Part shown: piece after piece, positions 1 through 7,042 of the stretch | How positions within the stretch are numbered: position 1 is the stretch's first letter | Layout: each line of letters opens with the position of its first letter | Assembly: GCA_003224075.1 (NCBI GenBank) | Contig: QHYF01000023.1 | Location: 1-9,637 of the forward strand | Direction: 5' to 3' | From: Acidobacteriota bacterium | Lineage (GTDB): Bacteria > Acidobacteriota > Terriglobia > Acidiferrales > UBA7541 | Length of the DNA: 9,637 nucleotides | Notes under the pieces: generated by a model | Told to the model about the DNA's origin: nothing | Seen by the model: the letters and a program-made list of their open reading frames with translations, nothing else | Databases searched by the model: none | Program-made: the position numbers and the translations under genes

Positions 1-609
1 TTCCGGATTGCGGGGAAAGCGGAGCGAGCGGAAGGGAATTTCGAACCAGACCACAAAACCCTGTGGCGTGATCCTGCCTTGTGAGTTCCAGAGCATATCG
101 TAGGAATAATCCGGCTCCTGAAAATCGTTCCAGATGCCGTCCTGCTGAACGCCCAAGGGATTCGTGTAAAAGAAGAGGGCGTTTTTGCGGTCGCTGAAGG
201 TATCTAGGACGAAGCCGAATTGATCGTCGTCATTGATCTGTTCGCGCCGGACCATGTGAGCGCGAATTTTGTTCGGCTCAGAATCAAAACAAACACAGAC
301 GACGTAGAGGCTTTGATTGGTGTAGCCGAGGTAGACTTCGGTTTTTTGAGAGATGGGCGACCCATCCTTGGGATCGCGTTGCATGAAGCCTTCGACCTTG
401 AGCATCTTGCCGGCGAACGCAGCAGAAGGCTGCATCGTAAGAAAGTCGGTGATGGCTGGGCGGTGCTCCAGGCGCGGGATGTGGAGATTGGTGAATGTGA
501 CAGGATCTTTGCCAGGAGGACCTGCCAGAGTCGAAAGAGAAGGCCCCAGAATGACGAGAAGAACCAGCCGCAGGACCCAAGAATGCTTGCTGGACGGCGG
601 ATGGCACAC
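1..609 (-). CDS. Secreted DUF5916 / CBM9-like domain protein (3' end outside window)
   Basis: The first 203 residues are present and the gene continues past the left edge. I chose GTG 609-607 as the start because GGAGG (620-616) lies 6 nt upstream and a stop (651-649) closes the frame just beyond. Residues 11-30 are a hydrophobic stretch (WVLRLVLLVILGPSLSTLAG) that reads as a signal peptide, so the product is exported. From about residue 45 the sequence matches my memory of the family 9-like carbohydrate-binding domain found at the N-terminus of DUF5916 proteins: TEVYLGYTNQSLYVV (90-104), FGFVLDTFSDRKNALFFYTN (131-150), PLGVQQDGIW (151-160) and a VVWFEIPFRSLRFP segment (186-199). Full-length family members are several hundred residues longer, with a C-terminal part thought to be an outer-membrane barrel. 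The substrate is unknown. The gene lies downstream of the outer-membrane protein gene on the same strand, 178 bp away, so co-transcription is possible but not shown. Confidence 0.85.
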   Translation of the reverse strand, partial: MCHPPSSKHSWVLRLVLLVILGPSLSTLAGPPGKDPVTFTNLHIPRLEHRPAITDFLTMQPSAAFAGKMLKVEGFMQRDPKDGSPISQKTEVYLGYTNQSLYVVCVCFDSEPNKIRAHMVRREQINDDDQFGFVLDTFSDRKNALFFYTNPLGVQQDGIWNDFQEPDYSYDMLWNSQGRITPQGFVVWFEIPFRSLRFPRNPE

Positions 610-615
610 TACAAG

Positions 616-620
616 CCTCC
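616..620 (-). promoter_or_regulatory. Ribosome binding site deciding the GTG start at 609
   Basis: A perfect GGAGG sits 6 nt before GTG 609-607. No ATG in this frame lies between the upstream stop (651-649) and the signal peptide, so this site settles the start of the DUF5916 gene. Confidence 0.75.
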
Positions 621-787
621 AAAACGGATTCCCAGGTATCGAAAAGGGTTAGGGGATGGTCGCAAGGCGCACCCTGGTTTCGAGTCTGCTGAGAGTATTG
701 ACGACAGAAGGGGTGCAAGAGTTAGCTTCGCCATACGGCAATTCCGGGACTTTCTTTGCCCCCAAAGGCGGGCACTTCGGGAATACG

Positions 788-1576
788 CTAGAAGTTGAAG
801 CGGTAGCCGAGGATCATTTTCGCAATCAAGTGATCCGTGGAGCGCGTCACACCGACGCCCAAGCCGAAATTGACCTCCCATTTCGGAGAAAGATTCAGAT
901 CGATCGTCGGAAAGATCTGGTGCTGCTGCTCGCTGATGGGAGAAAAATCGGTGGCTGGGCCGACGGAACCGTAATACTCAAAGCCGCCCGTGATCTTTTT
1001 TGTGATGTCGTAGCTGATTTTCACGTTCGGTGAGAAGATGAAGCCCTGATGAACGCTTTCGCCATGCAAGGACCTGTCAAAAGTAGGGTTGAAGTCCAGA
1101 TACCAGCGGCCAATCTGCTTATCGATGATCGGGCGCATCTCCCACGTCCAAGTATCCGCGGAGAATTTGCGGCGCTGATAGCCGATTTCATTCGAGAGAC
1201 TGAGCCCAATGGGCCAATGCCATTCTTTCGGAACGCGCACGCGCGGGCGAATGTGGTCGCCCACCCATTGGATCCCATTTCCATTGCGTTGATAAGTGAA
1301 TATGTAAAAGCCGGTTTCAAACCAATCCGTGAAGCCATGGGTAATCTCAATCGTTTCGTGCTCGGCGTGGTTGGTAGGAAGAATTCCATCTTGAGTGGTC
1401 TTGCTGCCGTCAATGGTGAAATTGCTATGCAGCTCGACCATGGTGCGGTGCGGCGCGACCGTGTCGTAACTATAGACCTGGATCTCGTAATTGTCCTGAG
1501 CACGGGTCCGCGAGCTCGCAACAAAGAGCGAAGCGCAGACGAGAAAGGAACTCCCGACAAAGAATCGAAGGCACAC
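788..1576 (-). CDS. Putative outer-membrane beta-barrel protein, 262 aa
   Basis: The start is GTG 1576-1574, with AGAGG (1588-1584) 7 nt upstream. Residues 5-26 are hydrophobic and end SSRTRAQ, which reads as a signal peptide with cleavage near residue 26. The mature part alternates polar and hydrophobic residues in short strands, for example TMVELHSNFTID (45-56), WFETGFYIFTY (85-95), ISYDITKKITGGFEYYG (187-203) and WEVNFGLGVGVT (233-244). It ends in GYRFNF, and a terminal Phe is the usual barrel-assembly signal of outer-membrane proteins. The start of the mature protein (DNYEIQVYSYDTVAPHRTMV, 28-47) resembles an uncharacterised family I recall from acidobacterial genomes, distantly like the MetA-pathway/phenol-degradation porin-like group. 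It is divergent from the TonB-dependent receptor gene and upstream of the DUF5916 gene. The transported or bound ligand is unknown. Confidence 0.8.
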   Translation of the reverse strand: MCLRFFVGSSFLVCASLFVASSRTRAQDNYEIQVYSYDTVAPHRTMVELHSNFTIDGSKTTQDGILPTNHAEHETIEITHGFTDWFETGFYIFTYQRNGNGIQWVGDHIRPRVRVPKEWHWPIGLSLSNEIGYQRRKFSADTWTWEMRPIIDKQIGRWYLDFNPTFDRSLHGESVHQGFIFSPNVKISYDITKKITGGFEYYGSVGPATDFSPISEQQHQIFPTIDLNLSPKWEVNFGLGVGVTRSTDHLIAKMILGYRFNF

Positions 1577-1828
1577 TCCGTAGCCTCTGCGAATGTTTAA
1601 ACGAAGAGTAACGCGGTATTAATAAGGCCGCAAATCGAAGGCGGCGGTTCTTGATTTTTCTCAGGAATCTTCATGGCCACAGATTGCTCTTGGAACTCTT
1701 ACGTGCTAGAAAATAACTGGGCGGAAGACTTCCCAGGGTGGTTCTGGCCACGGCGTTTTTCTGCGAAGCAGGCCCCTGAAACAAGGCGTACGCGTTGCCG
1801 ACGATTTAATTCTTTAGGGGGATCCCAT
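1577..1828. promoter_or_regulatory. Divergent intergenic region between outer-membrane protein and receptor genes
   Basis: This 252-bp stretch must hold the promoters for both divergent genes. I see no strong consensus. The best plus-strand candidate is TTGCTC (1684-1689) with a 17-bp gap to TAGAAA (1707-1712), which matches the sigma-70 boxes only partly (about 3/6 and 4/6). Near the receptor start, AGGGGG (1816-1821) lies 7 nt before ATG 1829 and serves as the ribosome binding site. No strong terminator, riboswitch or long inverted repeat was seen. Confidence 0.45.
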
Positions 1829-4800
1829 ATGAAGACAGTGCGCGTGCTCGGATTGCTTGCAACCCTGGTTGGAATTGTTCTGATCTCATCGTCTGCTTGG
1901 GGCCAGGGCAACCAAGCTTCACTGGAAGGAACTGTCCTGGATCAGTCCGGCGCAGTTTTGGCGGGCGTCAAATTGACCGCCACAAACACCGCCACGGGTA
2001 TTCGCTTCGTGGCGACAAGTGACTCCAACGGGCTCTTCGCATTTCCGGTCATACCGGTGGGCACTTACGCGATTGAAGCGGAGCATCAAGGGTTTACCAA
2101 ACTTATGCAGAAAGACGTACAACTGACGGTCGGCGCGAGACTGAATTTAACGCTGGCCATGGCAGTTGCGGGACAGTCTCAATCAGTGACGGTGACGAGC
2201 GAAACCCCGATCGTCGAAACCACTCGGAGCCAGGTGAGCTCCTCGGTAAATGATGTTGCGATTCAGAACCTCCCGACGAATGGACGCAATTTCATCAACT
2301 TTGCGCTCCTCACGCCCGGCGTCACACTCGACATTCGTGGCGGGGACATCAGCTTTGCGGGCCAGCGCGGCACTCTCAATTCCCTCATCGTGGATGGATC
2401 GGACAACAACAACACGTTCTTCGGGCAGTCCGATGGCCGGACGGGGTCGGGCCGCGCTCCTTACCAGTTCAGTGAAGACGCGGTGCAGGAATTTCAGGTG
2501 AATTCCAACGCTTATTCCGCGGAACTCGGGCATGCGGGTGGGGCGGTGATCAACGTAGTCACGAAATCTGGCACCAACAGCTTTCACGGTGCAGGGTTTG
2601 AATTCTTTCGCGATCGAAGTTTAAATGCGAACGATCCCATCAATAAGATCAAGGGTCTACGGAAATCCACATACCATTTCAACCAATTCGGGGGAGACAT
2701 CGGCGGCCCAATCATTCGCGATAGGGCGTTCTTCTTTTTTGATTACGATGGTCAGCGGAACACCCTGCCCAATCTGGTCTTTCTCGGTGTGACCCCACCG
2801 CCTACCCCCACGGCCAACCAGCAGACAGCTTTGACGTACCTCCAAGCTCGCGCCGGTTCTTGGGTACGAACGCAAAACCAAAACGTATATCTGGGTAAAG
2901 TGGATTGGCGTGCGAGCTCAAGCGAGTTGCTGAGCGTTCGATACAATGCCCAGCGTTTCGTGGGTGCCGGGTTCGAGAATGGTGGGCCGCAGAATGGCTT
3001 TGAGCATACAGGTGCCTCGCTCGTGACGACGGATACCTTAACCGGATCACTGACATCCACGATATCGTCCAGGATTGTGAACGTCGCACGAGCCGGCTAC
3101 ACGCGCGACAACGAGCCGGGCCAAGCTAACAGCATCAATCCGGAGGCCACCATCCGTGAGGGCGGAGTCACCGATCTCGTTGTCGGCCGAAACTTTTTCA
3201 GCCCCCGCTTCACCAACATTCGCCGCGGCGAGTTTGGCGATACCATCTCGCTTGTCCGGGGCCGCCACACGATCAAGACCGGACTGAACGTCCTCGTCGA
3301 CCGCATCGCGAACTTTTTCCCGGGCAATTTTTCCGGCGCGTATGTTTTCAACAGCCTGGAGGGTTTCGGCTGCAATTTGAACGGTGGTGGCGCGGCGTGT
3401 TTTACGGGACCTGACACAGCCGACACGTTCACGCAGGCCTTCGGCGGTCCAAACACAACCGGCCCCACCACGGAACCGAATCTACAGGAGTACTCTGCAT
3501 TTGCGCAGGACGAATGGCGCGTGCGCAACAACGTCACGCTCAACTTCGGGGTGCGATATGACCTGGACCTGATCGCTCAGCCACCGGTGCTGAACCCCAG
3601 CGCAAGCCTCGCGGCCGCGGGAATTTTCACGAACAGAATTCACAATGATTACGCCAATTTCGGTCCAAGGGTCGGCATCGCCTGGACTCCCTTCGGCAGG
3701 AGGCTTGTGGTGCGTACCGGCTATGGCATCTTCTTCGGGCGCACGCCAGCGATTACGGTTGGCACGGCATTTTCCAACAACGCATTGAATGTGCAGACGC
3801 TGACCTTTAAACCGAACGATCCCGTTTTCGATTTTCCGCAGTATCCCAACACCAAGTGCGGAGCCCCCGTCGCGGCTCCCAGTTGCGCCGCCCCCGCTGG
3901 CGTGGCTGCCGGCGTTCCTTCCATTTTTGTATTCCAGCCGAACTATCATGAGCCGGACGTGCAGCAGGCAAACCTGGGCCTCGAATACCAGATCCAGCCC
4001 ACGATGTCCGTTCAGATCAACTATCTGTGGGTCAAGGGAACGCATCTTACGCGCACCGTGGATACCAATCTCCAAGGGCCGGAGACGCCTACGGTGATTG
4101 GCCTTGCCGGCACCACGCAGACGTTTACCTACAACAAGATTACTCAGCCTCGTCCGATTTCTGGTTTTGCGCGCATCGAAGCGTTCGAGAGCAACTCCAA
4201 TTCGGTCTATAACGGTTTGACCGTCCAGGTTAGCAAGCGGTTCTCTCAGCATTACCAATTCCTGGCCTCCTATACTTTCGGAAAGGTTATTGACGACACT
4301 CCTGATGCGACGTCCGTAGTTCCGTTTTCCTCCGATGACGCGAAGATGGTGCAAGATCCACTGAACTTTCGAGGGGATCGCGGGCCAGGGGTCAACGATC
4401 AGCGTCAGCGGCTCGTCCTAAGCCCGATTTGGGACCTGGACGGTTACGCGCACGGCATGTCGACCACGGGGAAATATCTTCTGGGAGGATGGCAACTCAG
4501 CGGAATCTTTACCGCGCAAACGGGGCAGCCGTACTCGGCACTCGTCAACTTCGACTTGAACGGAGACGGGAATAGCAGGACAGACCGCGTGCCAGGCGTG
4601 GGTCGGGACACATTCTATCTTCCTAACTTTGTTTCGCTTGATCCGCGGCTCACAAAGAGCATTCCGCTCAGGGAAAGAGTCAAATTGCAGCTCATTCTTG
4701 AGGCGTACAACGTTTTCAACCGCACCAACTACACGTCCGTGAGCTCGACGCAATTTTCCGTCCATGTCACCAAGCCCGGAGCCAATCCCCCGGATGTGAC

Positions 4801-4933
4801 GTGCGCGGGAACGGCCAATCCCAACCTCTGTTTGGTACAGCCCAATACGCCTTTTCAAACGCCACTGAGCACGCAACTCAACTTCAGTCCGGGCGCGAGA
4901 ATCGTGCAGCTTTCAGCGAAAATCACCTTCTAG
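1829..4933 (+). CDS. Oar-like TonB-dependent receptor with carboxypeptidase-regulatory domain
   Basis: The 1034-residue product is an outer-membrane TonB-dependent receptor that should import a bulky substrate using TonB-ExbBD energy. I chose ATG 1829 over ATG 1673 because AGGGGG lies 7 nt upstream and the next 25 or so residues (MKTVRVLGLLATLVGIVLIS...) form a clean signal peptide; the 52 residues before it do not look like protein. Order: signal 1-25; carboxypeptidase-regulatory-like Ig fold about 29-112 (SLEGTVLDQSGAVLAGVKLT, GTYAIEAEHQGF); plug about 118-250 (LPTNGRNF, SLIVDGSDNNN, AVINVVTKSGTNSFHG); barrel about 255-1034, ending in KITF with a terminal Phe. The barrel has FGVRYDLD (573-580), typical late-barrel EAYNVFNRTNY (958-968) and a DLNGDGNSRTD loop (909-919) with calcium-loop-like spacing. 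The mature protein has only six cysteines, in three CX8C pairs (515/524, 677/686, 992/1001). The last 11 bp overlap the convergent hydrolase gene. The ligand is unknown. Confidence 0.95.
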   Translation: MKTVRVLGLLATLVGIVLISSSAWGQGNQASLEGTVLDQSGAVLAGVKLTATNTATGIRFVATSDSNGLFAFPVIPVGTYAIEAEHQGFTKLMQKDVQLTVGARLNLTLAMAVAGQSQSVTVTSETPIVETTRSQVSSSVNDVAIQNLPTNGRNFINFALLTPGVTLDIRGGDISFAGQRGTLNSLIVDGSDNNNTFFGQSDGRTGSGRAPYQFSEDAVQEFQVNSNAYSAELGHAGGAVINVVTKSGTNSFHGAGFEFFRDRSLNANDPINKIKGLRKSTYHFNQFGGDIGGPIIRDRAFFFFDYDGQRNTLPNLVFLGVTPPPTPTANQQTALTYLQARAGSWVRTQNQNVYLGKVDWRASSSELLSVRYNAQRFVGAGFENGGPQNGFEHTGASLVTTDTLTGSLTSTISSRIVNVARAGYTRDNEPGQANSINPEATIREGGVTDLVVGRNFFSPRFTNIRRGEFGDTISLVRGRHTIKTGLNVLVDRIANFFPGNFSGAYVFNSLEGFGCNLNGGGAACFTGPDTADTFTQAFGGPNTTGPTTEPNLQEYSAFAQDEWRVRNNVTLNFGVRYDLDLIAQPPVLNPSASLAAAGIFTNRIHNDYANFGPRVGIAWTPFGRRLVVRTGYGIFFGRTPAITVGTAFSNNALNVQTLTFKPNDPVFDFPQYPNTKCGAPVAAPSCAAPAGVAAGVPSIFVFQPNYHEPDVQQANLGLEYQIQPTMSVQINYLWVKGTHLTRTVDTNLQGPETPTVIGLAGTTQTFTYNKITQPRPISGFARIEAFESNSNSVYNGLTVQVSKRFSQHYQFLASYTFGKVIDDTPDATSVVPFSSDDAKMVQDPLNFRGDRGPGVNDQRQRLVLSPIWDLDGYAHGMSTTGKYLLGGWQLSGIFTAQTGQPYSALVNFDLNGDGNSRTDRVPGVGRDTFYLPNFVSLDPRLTKSIPLRERVKLQLILEAYNVFNRTNYTSVSSTQFSVHVTKPGANPPDVTCAGTANPNLCLVQPNTPFQTPLSTQLNFSPGARIVQLSAKITF

Positions 4934-5735
4934 GCGCAATTTTGGTCAGCCACAAGAAGTAGCGGTGCGGGTAATCGTGGTAGCGGTTTTTCCGCTGCAC
5001 GACCGCGTCGCAATCAAGAATTGAGCCGGCTGGAAAGAAAGTTTTCCCGGGCGTGTGTCCCCGTAGAGGCACGAGGACCACCGAGCCATCTTTATACAGA
5101 TCGGCGCTCTCGTCGAACGTTTCGTATGGTTTCGCCTCGAATTGCAGTGTTGGCGCATCAGCGAGCGGGAATTTTTGCGTGTGGGCGGCAATCACGTAAC
5201 CCTTCGCCTGCACTTTGGGATCGTTCGCGAATTGCAAATCTTCCCGCGTGAGCAGAACGGGCACCCCCGGCAGGTCCATGAGCCCGCCCGCGTGGTCGAG
5301 ATGCACATGGGAGAGAATCACCCAGCGCAGCTTGGCAGGATCCTCGCCGACTCGGCGCAGCAAGTTGGGGAGTGGCGCTTGCGGCTTGAGCTGTCCCGCG
5401 AGGAATTTGAGCTTGAGCCAAGTTCCAAATGGGAAGCTGCGGATTTCGTCATCGAAGTGGCTCGAGTTGCCCGCATCGATGAGCAGATCTCCCGCGGGAT
5501 GTTTTACTAAAATGGTCCCGACCGTCGCGCCAAAGGAAAAGTTGCTGAACGTTTTGCCTGTCTCGACCCAACAGGCGGTCAGGCCGGGAATCGTGGAGAT
5601 CACCGGCGCCACACGCGCGTGTGGCGCCGCAGCAGAGAGCGGCGCTCGCCAGAAGTATACCGCGTACAAGGCGACCGCCATCACTGCTAAGAGGAAGAAG
5701 ACCACCAAGGCAATGCGCTTGAGCACGCGGGGCAC
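4923..5735 (-). CDS. Membrane-anchored MBL-fold metallo-hydrolase, probably C-terminally truncated
   Basis: The start is GTG 5735-5733, with GGAGG (5750-5746) 10 nt upstream. Residues 7-27 are one hydrophobic helix (ALVVFFLLAVMAVALYAVYF), so the enzyme is probably membrane-anchored with its catalytic domain outside the cytoplasm. The metallo-beta-lactamase fold follows: LLIDAGN (84-90), the metal motif HVHLDH (143-148; H143, H145, D147, H148) and the third His in GHTPG (226-230, H227). In lactonase-like relatives a bridging Asp in a GDA-type motif and a final His follow. Here only D241 or D243 (ILDCDAV) could be the Asp, and just 43 residues follow H227, with no recognisable final-His region. 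In AiiA lactonase that His lies about 66 residues after the third one. The product may therefore be inactive or altered. The gene runs into the tail of the convergent receptor gene. The substrate is unknown. Confidence 0.82.
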   Translation of the reverse strand: MPRVLKRIALVVFFLLAVMAVALYAVYFWRAPLSAAAPHARVAPVISTIPGLTACWVETGKTFSNFSFGATVGTILVKHPAGDLLIDAGNSSHFDDEIRSFPFGTWLKLKFLAGQLKPQAPLPNLLRRVGEDPAKLRWVILSHVHLDHAGGLMDLPGVPVLLTREDLQFANDPKVQAKGYVIAAHTQKFPLADAPTLQFEAKPYETFDESADLYKDGSVVLVPLRGHTPGKTFFPAGSILDCDAVVQRKNRYHDYPHRYFLWLTKIAPRR

Positions 5736-5799
5736 CGGTGTGCGGCCTCCGTCCGGGGATACCGGGTTTCGGTAGTTCGCTTATGTTATCTTTTTCACG

Positions 5800-5820
5800 G
5801 TTGACCGCATAGCGGTCAAC
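5800..5820. repeat. Perfect 9-bp inverted repeat upstream of obgE
   Basis: GTTGACCGC (5800-5808), a 3-nt loop (ATA) and GCGGTCAAC (5812-5820) form a perfect palindrome. It lies in the 105-bp divergent spacer between the hydrolase start (5735) and the obgE start (5841), 6 nt before the likely obgE Shine-Dalgarno (GGAG, 5827-5830). It could be an operator for a dimeric repressor shared by both genes, or a hairpin in the obgE leader that affects translation. No U-run follows, so it is not a normal terminator. No convincing promoter boxes were found around it. Confidence 0.6.
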
Positions 5821-5840
5821 TTTCGCGGAGAATTATTCCT

Positions 5841-6971
5841 TTGTTCGTTGATGAAGCCAAAATATTCGTAAAGGCCGGCAACGGCGGTAATGGCTGCGTG
5901 GCCTTTCGCCGCGAGAAGTTTGTTCCTCGTGGCGGTCCATCGGGCGGCGATGGCGGCAACGGCGGCAGCATTTATTTGGGAGCCAATCCGAACGACAACA
6001 CCCTCCTCCGATACCGCTACAACCGCGAATTTAAAGCCGAGCGCGGACGCCACGGCGAAGGCTCCAATTGCACTGGCCACTCCGGCGCGGACCTGATCTT
6101 GCAGGTACCCGTTGGCACGCTCGTCTTCGACGACCAAAGCGGCGAGACCATCGCCGATCTCGCCGCTCCTGGCCAACGTGTCCTCATCGCACATGGGGGC
6201 CGTGGAGGGCGTGGCAATCAACACTTTGCCAAACCCTGGCACCAGGCTCCGCGCGAACACGAGGAAGGTTTTCCCGGCGAAGAGCGGCATCTTCGTCTCG
6301 AGCTAAAACTTCTTGCTGACGTTGGCCTTGTTGGCTTCCCCAATGCTGGGAAGTCAACGTTGATTTCTGTAATCTCCGCTGCGCGTCCGAAGATCGCCAG
6401 CTATCCCTTTACGACGCTCGAACCGAATCTCGGCGTCGTCAACGCTGACGGCGGCACCGGCGCCCACGGCACCGATGTCGGCCGCACTTTTGTGGTCGCC
6501 GACCTTCCGGGCCTTATCGAAGGCGCGCACCAGGGCGCGGGCCTCGGCATCCGCTTTCTCCGCCACGTCGAACGCACGCGTCTTCTCGTTCATCTGGTCG
6601 ACACGAGCGACGCCAACGCGGATGATCCAATCCATTCGTTCGAGGTGATCAGCGGCGAGCTCGCGGCCTTCAGCGAATCGCTGACTCTGAAGCCGATGAT
6701 TGTCGTTGCCACGAAGCTGGATGTAACGACGGACCGCGCGAGGCTCGAAGCTTTGCGCGATTTCTGCGGCCGGCAAAATCTTGAATTTCATTCCATCTCC
6801 GCTGTTATCGGGGAGGGTGTGAAACATCTCGTCCGCTCCATCGCGGATGCGCTGGACAAGATTCCTCGCGCGGCTCCCGATTCTCCTTCCGAAGCGCCGC
6901 GCCGCTCCTCTGCTTCGGACGAAGACGCGCCAAAGCTTGATTCCTGGCCTGCGCCCGTCAAAGATTCATGA
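5841..6971 (+). CDS. obgE: GTPase ObgE/CgtA, large-subunit ribosome assembly
   Basis: Obg is a cytoplasmic GTPase that acts in late 50S subunit assembly and stress signalling. The 376-residue product begins MFVDEAKIFVKAG at a TTG codon (5841-5843), with GGAG (5827-5830) 10 nt upstream; this matches the family N-terminus, so the TTG is well supported. Residues 1-158 are the glycine-rich Obg domain (GGPSGGDGGNGG 31-42, GRGGRGNQHF 120-129). The G domain follows: P-loop GFPNAGKS (165-172), switch I with SYPFTTLEPNLG (187-198), DLPGLIEGAHQGAGLG (221-236), G4 as TKLD (291-294) in place of the usual NKxD, and G5 SA (320-321). After about residue 340 there is only a Ser/Pro/acidic tail; the C-terminal OCT domain of some homologues is absent. 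It is the first gene of the obgE-nadD-rsfS-regulator-rlmH run. Confidence 0.97.
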   Translation: MFVDEAKIFVKAGNGGNGCVAFRREKFVPRGGPSGGDGGNGGSIYLGANPNDNTLLRYRYNREFKAERGRHGEGSNCTGHSGADLILQVPVGTLVFDDQSGETIADLAAPGQRVLIAHGGRGGRGNQHFAKPWHQAPREHEEGFPGEERHLRLELKLLADVGLVGFPNAGKSTLISVISAARPKIASYPFTTLEPNLGVVNADGGTGAHGTDVGRTFVVADLPGLIEGAHQGAGLGIRFLRHVERTRLLVHLVDTSDANADDPIHSFEVISGELAAFSESLTLKPMIVVATKLDVTTDRARLEALRDFCGRQNLEFHSISAVIGEGVKHLVRSIADALDKIPRAAPDSPSEAPRRSSASDEDAPKLDSWPAPVKDS

Positions 6972-7042
6972 GAAAATTACGCAGGCCATTTCGGACTCCG
7001 ACGCCATCGGGGCTCACAGTACTTTCTGGGGAGGCGCATTGA
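6968..7042 (+). CDS. Possible 24-codon micro-ORF bridging obgE and nadD
   Basis: ATG 6968-6970 overlaps the obgE stop as ATGA. The frame stays open for 24 codons (MRKLRRPFRTPTPSGLTVLS then GEAH) and ends at TGA 7040-7042, which overlaps the nadD TTG start (7039-7041) as TTGA. The Shine-Dalgarno of nadD lies inside it. This geometry would let ribosomes finishing obgE re-initiate and be delivered to the nadD start. The peptide is basic at its N-terminus and has no recognisable family. There is no good Shine-Dalgarno of its own. It may be a chance ORF. Confidence 0.3.
   Translation: MRKLRRPFRTPTPSGLTVLSGEAH
7028..7034 (+). promoter_or_regulatory. Ribosome binding site for the nadD TTG start
   Basis: GGGGAGG ends 4 nt before TTG 7039-7041. 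The frame has no other ATG, GTG or TTG between this TTG and the conserved NadD N-terminus, so the site decides the start, although the spacing is on the short side. Confidence 0.6.

Noticed and set aside
741..784. Possible terminator hairpin after the outer-membrane protein gene
   Set aside because: Only two 5-bp stems (ATTCC/GGAAT and TGCCC/GGGCA) with an internal bubble, and no U-run on the minus strand; too weak to call.
220..798. 192-codon plus-strand open frame
   Set aside because: It is antisense to the DUF5916 gene and runs through the intergenic spacer; the translation is rich in Arg with no domain or signal features.
1049..1600. 183-codon plus-strand open frame
   Set aside because: It is antisense to the outer-membrane protein gene, which has a signal peptide, ribosome binding site and terminal Phe; this frame has none.
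1673..1828. 52-residue N-terminal extension of the receptor from ATG 1673
   Set aside because: It would place a signal peptide 52 residues inside the protein. ATG 1829 has its own Shine-Dalgarno and begins a clean signal peptide.
3482..4354. 290-codon minus-strand open frame within the receptor gene
   Set aside because: It lies wholly inside the barrel-coding part of the receptor; its sequence is Arg/Gly-rich and resembles no family.
5736..5840. Sigma-70 promoter boxes for obgE or the hydrolase
   Set aside because: TATGTT (5782-5787) and TTGACC (5801-5806) resemble boxes, but no partner sits at 16-18 bp on either strand.
6847..7038. Upstream extension of the nadD frame into obgE
   Set aside because: The extension overlaps the coding tail of obgE, and TTG 7039 has a Shine-Dalgarno directly before it.
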